DNA from: Sedimenticola sp.
Lineage (GTDB): Bacteria; Pseudomonadota; Gammaproteobacteria; Chromatiales; Chromatiaceae
Assembly (NCBI GenBank): GCA_026992075.1
Contig: JALXAM010000058.1
Location: 50,504 to 114,503, forward strand
Direction of reading: 5' to 3'
DNA length: 64,000 bases
The notes beneath the pieces are model-generated. The model saw only the letters and a program-made list of their open reading frames with translations, did not search any database and was not told the DNA's origin. Shown in pieces: positions 33,881 through 44,469 of this stretch (position 1 is the first letter of the stretch; every line of letters starts with the position of its first letter). Position numbers and translations under genes: made by a program.

Positions 33881-36575
33881 CGGAGAACCTCCAGCGCAGC
33901 CACTTGAACCCCTCGGCCACCAGGAAGATCGGCAGCGCCATCGCCAGGATCAGCAGCCAGTGGTGCCAGCCCAGCGGCACCGTGTGCAGGGCCTGCTGCA
34001 GCACCGGCAGGTAGACGGCACAAACCTGCAGGCCCACCGTCACCAGCCAGGCCAGGATCACCCAGGGGTTGCTGAAGAATCCGATCACCGGCATGGGATC
34101 GCGCAGGGTGCGGAAATTGAAGACGTTCATCTTCTCCAGCAGGATGATTCCGGTGAAGGCCACGGTCTGCGCCAGGGCCACGGCGTTCTCTCCACCCTGC
34201 TGCAGGTAGTGGTGGAACAGCCACAGGGTGCCGCCGCCGATGTAGCCACCGAGCAGCAGGATCCCGAGAACGCCGGACCGGCTCAGGATCGGTTCGCGCA
34301 CCTCGCGGGGCGGGCGTTCCATCACCCCCTGTTCCGCCGGCTCCAGGCCCAGCGCCACCGCGGTCATGCCGTCCGTGACCAGATTCATCCAGAGGATCTG
34401 CACCGGCAGCAGGATCAGCGGCCCGCCCAGCAGCAGGTTCACCGCGATGGCCAGCACTTCGCCGGTGTTGGAGGAGAGCAGGTAGCGGACGAACTTCTGG
34501 ATGTTGTCCTGCTGGCGCCGCCCCTCCTCGATGGCACCGACGATGGAGGCGAAGTTGTCGTCGGTGAGAATCATGTCCGCCGCCTCCCTGGCCACGTCGG
34601 TGCCCCGCAGCCCCATGGCGATGCCCACGTCCGCCTTCTTCAGGGCGGGTGCGTCGTTGATGCCGTCTCCGGTCATGGCCACCACCTCGCCCGATCCCTG
34701 CAACAGGGTGACGATGCGCAGCTTGTCCGAAGGGGTGGTACGGGCGAACAGTACCGGCTGGCGCAGGAGGGCACGCAGTTCGTCGTCCGACAGCTCATGC
34801 AGCTCCCGGCCGGTGACCGCGCGCTCCACCTCCATGCCGATGCGGCGGGCGATGGCCAGGGCGGTGGCGGGGGCGTCACCCGTGATCAGGAGGGGTCGGA
34901 TCCCGGCCCGCCGGGCCTTGGCCACTGCCGCCGGCACCTCCGGACGGGGCGGGTCGAGGATGCCCACCAGGCCCAGCAGGGTGAGATCGCGCTCCACCGT
35001 CTCTGCTTCCAGTGGGAGCTCATCGGCCAGCCGTCGCCGGGCCAGCGCCAGGGTGCGCAGACCCTCCTCCGCCAGTTTCCGGTAGCCAGCGAGAAACTCG
35101 AGCCGTTCCGCTTCCGTGAGAGGACGCTCCCTGCCCTCCACCAGGATGGTGCTGCAGCGCTCCAGGATCACCTCGGGCGCCCCCTTGACCCGGGCGACCA
35201 GCCCCTCCGGGGTCCGTTCCACCAGGGTCATGCGTTTGCGCAGGGAGCTGAAGGAGAACTCGGTCACCACCTTTCGGTCCGGCGGCAATTCCAGTCCCGC
35301 CTTGCGCGCCGCCACCACCAGGGCCGCTTCCGTGGGATCCCCCAGGGGACGCCATTGCCCTTGCTCCTGCACCAGCCGGGCGTGGTTGCAGTGGAGTCCG
35401 GTCTGCAACAGGGCGAGCAGGTCCGGGTGACGGCGGGGGGCGAGACGGTGGCCCTCCCGCTCGAAGTGCCCCCGGGGTTCGTAGCCGCTGCCGGTGACCT
35501 GAACGAAGCCGTCGGCAAGCCAAATGCGCTGCACCGTCATCTCGTTTTGGGTCAGGGTGCCGGTCTTGTCGGTACAGATGACAGTGGCGGCGCCCAGGGT
35601 CTCGGCCGCCTGCAGCCTGCGCAAGAGCGCGCGGCGCCGCGCCATGGCCCGGACGCCCAGTGCCAGGGTGATGGTCACCACCGCTGGCAACCCCTCCGGT
35701 ACCACCGCCACCGCCAGTGAGATGCCGGTCATGAACATCTCCGCCAAGGGTTTGCCCATGAGCCAGCCGGCCAGGGACACCGCCAGCGAAACGATCAATG
35801 CCAAGAGACCGAGCTGCCTGCCGAGCACCGCCAGCTTTCGTTGCAAGGGGGTGGCGCCCTCCTGGATGCTCTGGGTGAGATGGGCGATGCGGCCGAAGCG
35901 GGTGCGCATGCCGGTGGCCACCACCACACCCCGTCCCCGGCCGCTGGTGATGCTGGTGCCCATCCAGCCCATGGAAGCGCGCTCGGCCAGCGGGGTTTCT
36001 GCTGGCGCCGGAGTGGGGCGTTTGTGCACCGGCAGGGATTCCCCGGTGAGCGCCGACTCGTCCGCCTCCAGGTTGAGTGCCTCCAGCAACCTCAGGTCGG
36101 CGGGCACCCGGTCTCCGGCCTCCACCAGCACCAGGTCGCCGGGCACCAGGGTGCTGGCCGCTATCCGCAGTTCACGGCCACCCCGAACCACCTGGCATTT
36201 GGGGGAGAGCAGCTTCCGCAGGGCGGCCAGGGCCTTTTCCGCCTTCCATTCCTGGAGGAAACCGAGCAGACCATTGAGAACCACGATGGCCAGGATGGTG
36301 ATGGCATCTGTGGTCTCGCCGATGACCAGGGAGACGGCTGCCGCCAGCAACAGAATGACGATGAGCAGGTCGGCGAACTGGCGCGCCAGCACCTGATGCC
36401 AGCGTTCACGCTGCGTCGCCTGGAGCTGATTGGGGCCGAACCGGCGCAACCGGCGGGCCGCCTCGCTCTCCGTCAAACCCTTTTCAGGATCGGTCCCCAG
36501 GCGGCGAATCACCTCCCGCACCGGCAGCGCGTGCCAGTCGTCGGTTGCCTCCTTGTCAGGAAAGGGAGAGGTCAT
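33867..36575 (-). CDS. Calcium-type P-type ATPase (P2 family)
   Basis: 902 residues. Cation-transporter N domain (WHALPVREVIRRLGTDPEKGL), phosphorylation site CTDKTGTLT, TGES, hinge [17 protein letters not shown], and the ion-binding PEGLP motif in VAVVPEGLPAVVTITLA, which is typical of Ca/Mn transporting P2-type pumps. C-terminal helices include LLLGGPLILLPVQILWMNLVTDG. It exports divalent cation, substrate not proved. It is 16 bp after a proton-type P-ATPase gene in the same direction. Confidence 0.92.
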   Translation of the reverse strand: MTSPFPDKEATDDWHALPVREVIRRLGTDPEKGLTESEAARRLRRFGPNQLQATQRERWHQVLARQFADLLIVILLLAAAVSLVIGETTDAITILAIVVLNGLLGFLQEWKAEKALAALRKLLSPKCQVVRGGRELRIAASTLVPGDLVLVEAGDRVPADLRLLEALNLEADESALTGESLPVHKRPTPAPAETPLAERASMGWMGTSITSGRGRGVVVATGMRTRFGRIAHLTQSIQEGATPLQRKLAVLGRQLGLLALIVSLAVSLAGWLMGKPLAEMFMTGISLAVAVVPEGLPAVVTITLALGVRAMARRRALLRRLQAAETLGAATVICTDKTGTLTQNEMTVQRIWLADGFVQVTGSGYEPRGHFEREGHRLAPRRHPDLLALLQTGLHCNHARLVQEQGQWRPLGDPTEAALVVAARKAGLELPPDRKVVTEFSFSSLRKRMTLVERTPEGLVARVKGAPEVILERCSTILVEGRERPLTEAERLEFLAGYRKLAEEGLRTLALARRRLADELPLEAETVERDLTLLGLVGILDPPRPEVPAAVAKARRAGIRPLLITGDAPATALAIARRIGMEVERAVTGRELHELSDDELRALLRQPVLFARTTPSDKLRIVTLLQGSGEVVAMTGDGINDAPALKKADVGIAMGLRGTDVAREAADMILTDDNFASIVGAIEEGRRQQDNIQKFVRYLLSSNTGEVLAIAVNLLLGGPLILLPVQILWMNLVTDGMTAVALGLEPAEQGVMERPPREVREPILSRSGVLGILLLGGYIGGGTLWLFHHYLQQGGENAVALAQTVAFTGIILLEKMNVFNFRTLRDPMPVIGFFSNPWVILAWLVTVGLQVCAVYLPVLQQALHTVPLGWHHWLLILAMALPIFLVAEGFKWLRWRFSATSP

Positions 36576-36591
36576 CCACGGCTAGCCGGCT

Positions 36592-39195
<2,604 letters not shown>

Positions 39196-39208
39196 GCCGG
39201 CTTTTCCC

Positions 39209-39355
39209 TCACAGCAGGGGTAGCAGCCCCATGAGGCCGAAGAAGATCAGATAGAAGGCGACAATGTAATTGAGCAGTTTTGGCCAGATCAGAATGGCGA
39301 TGCCGGCCAACAGCGAGACCAGCGGTGGTCCCGCAACGAAAATGTCCATGCCCAT
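39209..39355 (-). CDS. DUF3096 family small membrane protein
   Basis: 48 residues, starting MGMDIFVAGPPLVSLL and ending GLMGLLPLL, with two short hydrophobic segments (LAGIAILIWP and IVAFYLIFFGLMGLL) separated by KLLNY. The PxLLNYIVAxYLI pattern is that of DUF3096. Too short for usual gene calling. It lies 31 bp after the E2 gene and 13 bp before the proton ATPase. Function unknown. Confidence 0.82.
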   Translation of the reverse strand: MGMDIFVAGPPLVSLLAGIAILIWPKLLNYIVAFYLIFFGLMGLLPLL

Positions 39356-39386
39356 GGTGTAGATCCTCCAGGCGTCGTCGCCTTGT

Positions 39387-40598
39387 TCAAGTAAGGATGG
39401 TTTCGGGATTTTCCAGGTGTTCCGACAGGGTCTGCAGGAAGCGCGCGGCGTCTGCTCCGTAGACCACGCGGTGATCGCAGGTCAGGGTCATCTCCACGGC
39501 GCCATCGTGCTCCGCACCCACCGCGAGGATGGCGGCCGCGCCCAGCGGAACGATGGCGTCGAAACGCTGAACCACGGAAAAGGTGCCCAGGTTGGAAAGG
39601 AAGAAGGTGGCACCGGTGTAATCCTTCTGCTGCAGCCGGCGCTCCAGGGCAGCCTGCTTGAGCCGTTTCCACTCTTCCTGCAGCTCCTCCATGGTTCGCC
39701 TCGCCACATCCCGTACCACCGGCGTCACCAGCCCTTCGGGCAGATCCACCGCGATGCCCAGGTCCACCTGCTCCCGCATGGCCAGCCCCTGGCGGGTATA
39801 GGCGGCGTTGAGCCTGGGATGTTCGCTGACGGCGAGCGCGCAGGCGCGGGCCAACGACAGGCTCAAAGAGAAGCCCCGGTCATGAGTGGCCGCTTTCAGT
39901 GGCGCCAGTGGCAGACGGGCGCTGACCCGGAAACTGGGCGTATGCAGGGTGGCCGACATTCCACCGGCCACCGCCTTCTGCATGGGGGTGAGCGGTTCCA
40001 GTCGCCAGGCAGGCCCGGCGTCGAGATCGGGTTCCGGGGCGTGGAGCAGGGCGGCCACCACCTGGGGGCTGCGGATGGTGCCGTCGGCGCCGGGCGCGAT
40101 GGTGGCCGGATCCAGGCCCAGCTCCGCGGCCAGGGCGCGGGCGTAGGGGGAGATGCGCGGCCGGCCGGAGCCGGGCTTGCGGGTCTTGTCGTGAAGGCGC
40201 GGGGGCAGGGCGGGTTCGCGCAGGGAAGCTGCCGGTTCGGCCGGGGAAGGGGTCTGCCCGGTTGGCGGGGCGGCAGGGGAAGGTGCTTTGGCTTTCTTTT
40301 CTGCCGCGGGTTCCCCTTTTGTGACGGCAGGATCCCCGGCCGGGATCGATTCGGGCTTCTCGTCTTCCAGGTAGCCGATCACTGCACCCACCGGCAGCTC
40401 GCTGCCCGGCTCCGCCAGGGGACCGGCCAGCACCCCGTCTTCGAAGGCTTCTAGTTCCAGCACCGCCTTGTCCGACTCCACCTCGGCGATGGCCTCTCCC
40501 TTCTTCACCGGATCCCCGGGCTGCTTGAGCCAGGAGACCAGTCGCCCGCTCTCCATGGTGTCGGAAAGGGCGGGCATGGTTATAGGCTTGCGGCTCAT
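39387..40598 (-). CDS. Dihydrolipoamide acetyltransferase E2 of pyruvate dehydrogenase-type complex
   Basis: 403 residues: one lipoyl domain (lipoyl Lys in ESDKAVLELEAF near residue 43), an Ala/Pro-rich linker, a peripheral-subunit-binding domain (RISPYARALAAELGLDP) and the acyltransferase core. The catalytic motif reads TCDHRVVYGADAARFL, with Tyr where most E2 enzymes have Asp; cyanobacterial and plastid E2 proteins share this variant. The ATG at 40598 overlaps E1 beta by 4 bp. Confidence 0.91.
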   Translation of the reverse strand: MSRKPITMPALSDTMESGRLVSWLKQPGDPVKKGEAIAEVESDKAVLELEAFEDGVLAGPLAEPGSELPVGAVIGYLEDEKPESIPAGDPAVTKGEPAAEKKAKAPSPAAPPTGQTPSPAEPAASLREPALPPRLHDKTRKPGSGRPRISPYARALAAELGLDPATIAPGADGTIRSPQVVAALLHAPEPDLDAGPAWRLEPLTPMQKAVAGGMSATLHTPSFRVSARLPLAPLKAATHDRGFSLSLSLARACALAVSEHPRLNAAYTRQGLAMREQVDLGIAVDLPEGLVTPVVRDVARRTMEELQEEWKRLKQAALERRLQQKDYTGATFFLSNLGTFSVVQRFDAIVPLGAAAILAVGAEHDGAVEMTLTCDHRVVYGADAARFLQTLSEHLENPETILT

Positions 40599-41587
40599 GG
40601 GTTCTCTCCTCCTTCCAGCATCTCCTTTACGGTTTGCACGATGCCGGATACCGTGGGGATGCAGGCAGCCTCGAGATTCCTGTTGTAGGGAATGGGCAGC
40701 TCTTCCGCCGCCAGCCGGCGCGGGGGAGCGTCCAGGTCGAAGAAGCATCGTTCCCCCAGGGTGGCCACCACCTCCGCACCGGCGCCGGCGAAGCCACTGT
40801 CCTCTTCCACCACCAGCAGGTTGTGGGTGCGCTGGACCGATTCGGCGCAGGTGTCCCAGTCGATGGGACGCAGGCTGCGCAGGTCGATCACCTCCACCTC
40901 GATGCCCTGTTCCGCCAGGCGCCCGGCGGCGCGCAGGGAGAGGTCCACCATGCGCGACCAGGCCACCAGGGTCAGATCCGCCCCCTTCCTGCGCACAGCG
41001 GCGCGGTGCATGGGCGGGGCCCCTGCAGTGACGTCCAGCGGTCCCTTGCTGAAGTAGAGCAGCTCGTGCTCCAGGAGAACGATGGGCTCGTCGCTGCGGA
41101 TCGCCTGGCGCAACTGCCACCAGGCATCCTGGGGGGTGGAGGGGACCGCCAACCGCAACCCCGGCACGTTCATGTACATCTGCTCCAGGCGCTGGGAGTG
41201 CTGTGCCGCCAGCTGCTTGGCCACACCGCCGGGCATGCGCACCACCAGCGGCATGGGAAACTGGCCGCCCGACATGAAGGGCACCTTGGCGGCCATGTTG
41301 ACGATGGCATCCAGCGCCAGCAGGGAGAAATTGATGGTCATGATCTCCACCACCGGCCGCATGCCCGCCAGGGCCGCACCCACACCCAGCCCGGTGAAAC
41401 TTCCTTCCGAGATGGGGGTGTCACGAACACGCCACTCCCCGTACTTGGCATAGAGCCCCTCGGTGACCCGGTAGCTGCCGCCATAGAGACCCACATCCTC
41501 TCCAAGAACGAAAACGGCGTCGTCCGCCGCCAGCTCCGCATCCAGTGCCCGGTTGAGTGCCTGCCAGTAGAATACTTCCTCGGTCAT
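40595..41587 (-). CDS. pdhB: Pyruvate dehydrogenase E1 beta subunit
   Basis: 330 residues. VFVLGEDVGLYGGSYRVTEGL, RVRDTPISEGSFTGLGVGAALAGMRPVVE and VEVIDLRSLRPIDWDT are the conserved transketolase-like elements. It forms an alpha2beta2 E1 with the next gene. The substrate is assigned as pyruvate from similarity to PDH alpha/beta types; an acetoin or branched-chain substrate is less likely but not excluded. Confidence 0.9.
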   Translation of the reverse strand: MTEEVFYWQALNRALDAELAADDAVFVLGEDVGLYGGSYRVTEGLYAKYGEWRVRDTPISEGSFTGLGVGAALAGMRPVVEIMTINFSLLALDAIVNMAAKVPFMSGGQFPMPLVVRMPGGVAKQLAAQHSQRLEQMYMNVPGLRLAVPSTPQDAWWQLRQAIRSDEPIVLLEHELLYFSKGPLDVTAGAPPMHRAAVRRKGADLTLVAWSRMVDLSLRAAGRLAEQGIEVEVIDLRSLRPIDWDTCAESVQRTHNLLVVEEDSGFAGAGAEVVATLGERCFFDLDAPPRRLAAEELPIPYNRNLEAACIPTVSGIVQTVKEMLEGGENP

Positions 41588-42639
41588 CAGATGAGCACCT
41601 CCATGCCACGGTTGCAGTCCAGCGCTGCCCGGGCATCCTCCATGGTCGGTTCAGGGCTGGCCTGGGCGAAGGCCACCGCCTCTTCCACCTCCTGCGCAAC
41701 CTGTGCCTCGATCCGCTGCAGGGTGTCTCCCGGAAGATGGCCACCGGCATTCATGGTATCGGTCATGCGGGTGATGCTGTCGGTGCCCGCGGCGGCGATC
41801 TGCTCCGCGGTGGGGTAGCCGGGCAGGGTCTCGGCGATGGCCACCGCCACCGGGTCCTCCTTTTCCTTCGCCTGCACCTCCACCTTGGGCCGGTAGGTGC
41901 CGGGATCGGCCATGGAGTGGCCGCGGAAACGGTAGGTCTCGAACTCCAGCAGGTAGGGGCCGGTATCCTGGCGGATCTGGTCCAGCGCCATGCGCGTGGC
42001 CTGGTGCACCTCGAACACGTCCATGCCGTCCGCCTTGCGCGCCGGAATGCGGTGGGCGCAGGCCCGGCGGTAGACCTCAGTGACGGCGGAATGGCGGTGG
42101 ATCTCGGTGCCGATCTGGTAATGGTTGTTCTCGCACACGAAGAGTACCGGCAGCTTCCAGAGCGCCGCCATGTTGAGCGACTCATGGAAGGTGCCCTGGT
42201 TCACCGCGCCGTCGCCGAAGAAGCAGATCACCGCCTCCGGCAGCTTCCGCATGGCGATGGCGTAACCGATGCCAATGGCCACCGGATAGGTCTCGCCGAC
42301 GATGGCATAGCCGCCCATGAAACGCCTCTCCCGGTCGAACAGGTGCATGGAACCGCCCATGCCGCGACTGCAGCCGTCCCGCTTGCCGAACAGCTCCGCC
42401 ATCACCACGCCGGGCGGCATGCCCCGTACCATGGCATGAACGTGCTCCCGGTAGGTGCTCACCACGTAGTCCGAGGGTTCGGCAGCGTGCAGCACACCCA
42501 CGGCCACCGCCTCCTCGCCGGGATAGAGGTGTAGAAAGCCGCCGATGTTCCCCTTGGTGTACTCCTCCGCCGCCCGCTCCTCGAAGGCGCGGGCAAGGAG
42601 CATGTCGTGCAGCATCTGCAATCGGGTTTCCTGGTCCAT
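41587..42639 (-). CDS. pdhA: Pyruvate dehydrogenase E1 alpha subunit
   Basis: 350 residues with the thiamin-diphosphate motif GDGAVNQGTFHES...CENN near residue 165-190, GGFLHLYPGEEAVAVG near the N terminus and the phosphorylation-loop-like RFRGHSMADPGTYR. The ATG at 42639 gives normal length; a longer frame upstream has no homology. One-base stop/start overlap with E1 beta. Confidence 0.92.
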   Translation of the reverse strand: MDQETRLQMLHDMLLARAFEERAAEEYTKGNIGGFLHLYPGEEAVAVGVLHAAEPSDYVVSTYREHVHAMVRGMPPGVVMAELFGKRDGCSRGMGGSMHLFDRERRFMGGYAIVGETYPVAIGIGYAIAMRKLPEAVICFFGDGAVNQGTFHESLNMAALWKLPVLFVCENNHYQIGTEIHRHSAVTEVYRRACAHRIPARKADGMDVFEVHQATRMALDQIRQDTGPYLLEFETYRFRGHSMADPGTYRPKVEVQAKEKEDPVAVAIAETLPGYPTAEQIAAAGTDSITRMTDTMNAGGHLPGDTLQRIEAQVAQEVEEAVAFAQASPEPTMEDARAALDCNRGMEVLI

Positions 42640-42659
42640 GAGATTCGTTCTCCTGGTGG

Positions 42660-43070
42660 TCAGTGAGGATGCGGCCGACGGGCGCCTGCTTCGGGTTCCG
42701 GTTCCGGGGGAAAGAGTTCTATGCCGAAATGGTGGGCCAGGGACAGCAGTCCCGGCAGAGTGATGAAGGCGAAGGGAAGGATACTCACCACCACCACGCT
42801 CAGTTCGGCCACCATCCGCTTGAGCACCTGGTTGGCGATTTCCACCTCCTCCTCCAGTGCCTCGTGGCGCAGCAAGCGATGGTAGGTCTGGGCGACGAAA
42901 CGGGCATCCGCGGTGTCCCGCGACAACACCTGTTTGAGCTCTTCCAACAGTGCCACCACCTTTGCCCGAACCTCTTCCGGACGATAGCGCCGATGCCAAT
43001 GCAGGTTCAGCAGCTGCACCAGCTCCCTGGCTTCCTCCTCCAGTTTCGGCAACCGGGCCAGTCGGGTCAT
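42660..43070 (-). CDS. Hypothetical membrane protein (LETM1-like C-terminal segment)
   Basis: 136 residues: a charged helical N-terminal region (LPKLEEEARELVQLLNLHW, LLEELKQVLSRD), then one hydrophobic segment (LSVVVVSILPFAFITLPGLLSLA) and an acidic Pro-rich tail. The LPFAFITLP turn is reminiscent of LETM1-type membrane proteins, but the match is weak. It overlaps gpmA by 4 bp and precedes E1 alpha by 20 bp. Confidence 0.75.
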   Translation of the reverse strand: MTRLARLPKLEEEARELVQLLNLHWHRRYRPEEVRAKVVALLEELKQVLSRDTADARFVAQTYHRLLRHEALEEEVEIANQVLKRMVAELSVVVVSILPFAFITLPGLLSLAHHFGIELFPPEPEPEAGARRPHPH

Positions 43071-43756
43071 GTTGCTTTCAGCACCTGCTTCTCACGGACA
43101 CGCAGCTCCGGATCCAGGTCATAGACGAAAGGAGTGCCCGTGGGGATCTCGCACTGCTCGATTTTTTCCGGGGGGATCCCCTCCAGCCGCATGACGATGG
43201 CCCGCAGCGAATTGCCATGGGCGGAGATGAGCACGCTGCGCCCCTCGGCCAGGTGGGGCGTCACATGGCTTTCGAAATAGGGAAGGGCGCGCTCAGCGGT
43301 CATCTTCAGGCTTTCGCCATTGGGTGGTGCCTCGTCGTAGCTTCGGCGCCAACGATGAACCTGATCAACGCCGAAGTGCTCCCTGGCCCAGTCCTTGTTC
43401 AGTCCCTGCAGATCGCCGTAATACCGTTCGTTGAGCTTCTCCGAGAGGTAGACCTTGAGCTCCCGCCGGTCCCCTTCCGTGGGGGTGAAGTGCTCGTACC
43501 ACTCCCGGCCGGTTTCGTGAATTCGAAGGTACTGGTAACAATGGCGGTTTGCCTTCAGGATCTCGTAGAGAGTGTCCTGGGCCCGGAGCAGGGCAGAGGA
43601 AAAAGCCAGGTCGATATGGAAATCCTGCAGCAGCCGTGCCGCCTTTTCCGCTTCGACCATCCCGTTGCGGCTGAGAGAAACATCCACCCAGCCGGTGAAG
43701 CGGTTCTGCTGGTTCCAGATCGATTCGCCGTGCCGGATCAATGTCAACTGCCCCAT
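43067..43756 (-). CDS. gpmA: 2,3-bisphosphoglycerate-dependent phosphoglycerate mutase
   Basis: 229 residues; RHGESIWNQQNRFTGWVDV with catalytic His9 and SAHGNSLRAIVMRLEGIP with the second active-site His. Interconverts 3- and 2-phosphoglycerate. Located between a peroxiredoxin-fold protein gene and the E1/E2 genes, with PEP synthase upstream, so the operon covers lower glycolysis or gluconeogenesis. Confidence 0.94.
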   Translation of the reverse strand: MGQLTLIRHGESIWNQQNRFTGWVDVSLSRNGMVEAEKAARLLQDFHIDLAFSSALLRAQDTLYEILKANRHCYQYLRIHETGREWYEHFTPTEGDRRELKVYLSEKLNERYYGDLQGLNKDWAREHFGVDQVHRWRRSYDEAPPNGESLKMTAERALPYFESHVTPHLAEGRSVLISAHGNSLRAIVMRLEGIPPEKIEQCEIPTGTPFVYDLDPELRVREKQVLKAT

Positions 43757-43779
43757 GGTTCCGGCTCCCGGCCCGTTTC

Positions 43780-44136
43780 CTACCGCTGGTCACCTTCCCC
43801 GGGCAGGAAGTCGTCCAGCGCCTCGAACAGCGGCGTCATGTACATGTAGGCAGGCCCGCCATGCATGATCACCGCCATGAAGCCGGCCTCGACGATTTCG
43901 TCCCGGGTGGCACCGGCGGCGGCCGCCTGCTCCACGTGGAAGGCGATGCACCATTCGCACTGGGCGGCAACCGCCAGTCCCACGTTGATCAGCTCCTTGG
44001 TGCGCAGGTCCAGCGCCTTGCCCGCCTCGGCCTTTTTCAAAAAGGTGAGAAAGGCGCTGGTCTCTTCCGGGTACTCCCTTTCCAGGCGGCGGGTGAGTTC
44101 CGCCACCTGTTGCAGTCTCTCCTTCATTCTGCCCAT
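43780..44136 (-). CDS. Carboxymuconolactone decarboxylase / AhpD-like protein
   Basis: 118 residues with the AhpD-type redox motif CEWCIAFHVEQAAAAGAT near residue 62 and DEIVEAGFMAVIMHGGP. Such proteins act as alkylhydroperoxidases or have unknown redox roles. The ATG at 44136 is preferred to the longer frame because the added residues have no family counterpart. Confidence 0.88.
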   Translation of the reverse strand: MGRMKERLQQVAELTRRLEREYPEETSAFLTFLKKAEAGKALDLRTKELINVGLAVAAQCEWCIAFHVEQAAAAGATRDEIVEAGFMAVIMHGGPAYMYMTPLFEALDDFLPGEGDQR

Positions 44137-44176
44137 GTTTCCGCCTCGTCGTCGCAGCGTATATCGGATGGGGGGG

Positions 44177-44395
44177 TCAGTCGGAGACGGTGGTCTCCCG
44201 GACTTCATTGGGATCGTGCCGGCCCAGGATCTCGCGGATCTCCGCTTCGGAGGAGGCGGGCACCATCACCTTGACGATCTTCTGCTCCTCGTCGTCATAG
44301 ATCTTGTCACGATCGATTCCCGTGGCCACGAGATCCTCAACGACGTTTTCGATGGCGGTATCGGAACCATAGTGTGCAGTCAGTACGATGGACAT
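44177..44395 (-). CDS. Small conserved-type protein of unknown function
   Basis: 72 residues, mixed alpha/beta pattern (SIVLTAHYGSDTAIENVVED, IVKVMVPASSEAEIREIL), reminiscent of a ferredoxin-like (ACT or PII-like) fold. No family is recognised with confidence. Same strand, 40 bp before the AhpD-like gene and 74 bp after ppsA. Confidence 0.72.
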   Translation of the reverse strand: MSIVLTAHYGSDTAIENVVEDLVATGIDRDKIYDDEEQKIVKVMVPASSEAEIREILGRHDPNEVRETTVSD

Positions 44396-44469
44396 CTTTC
44401 ATCTCCGGTTGGTTGGTTGGGTGAGGAAAGGAAAGAACAAAATCAATCTACCCCTTTTCAGGATCGGTT

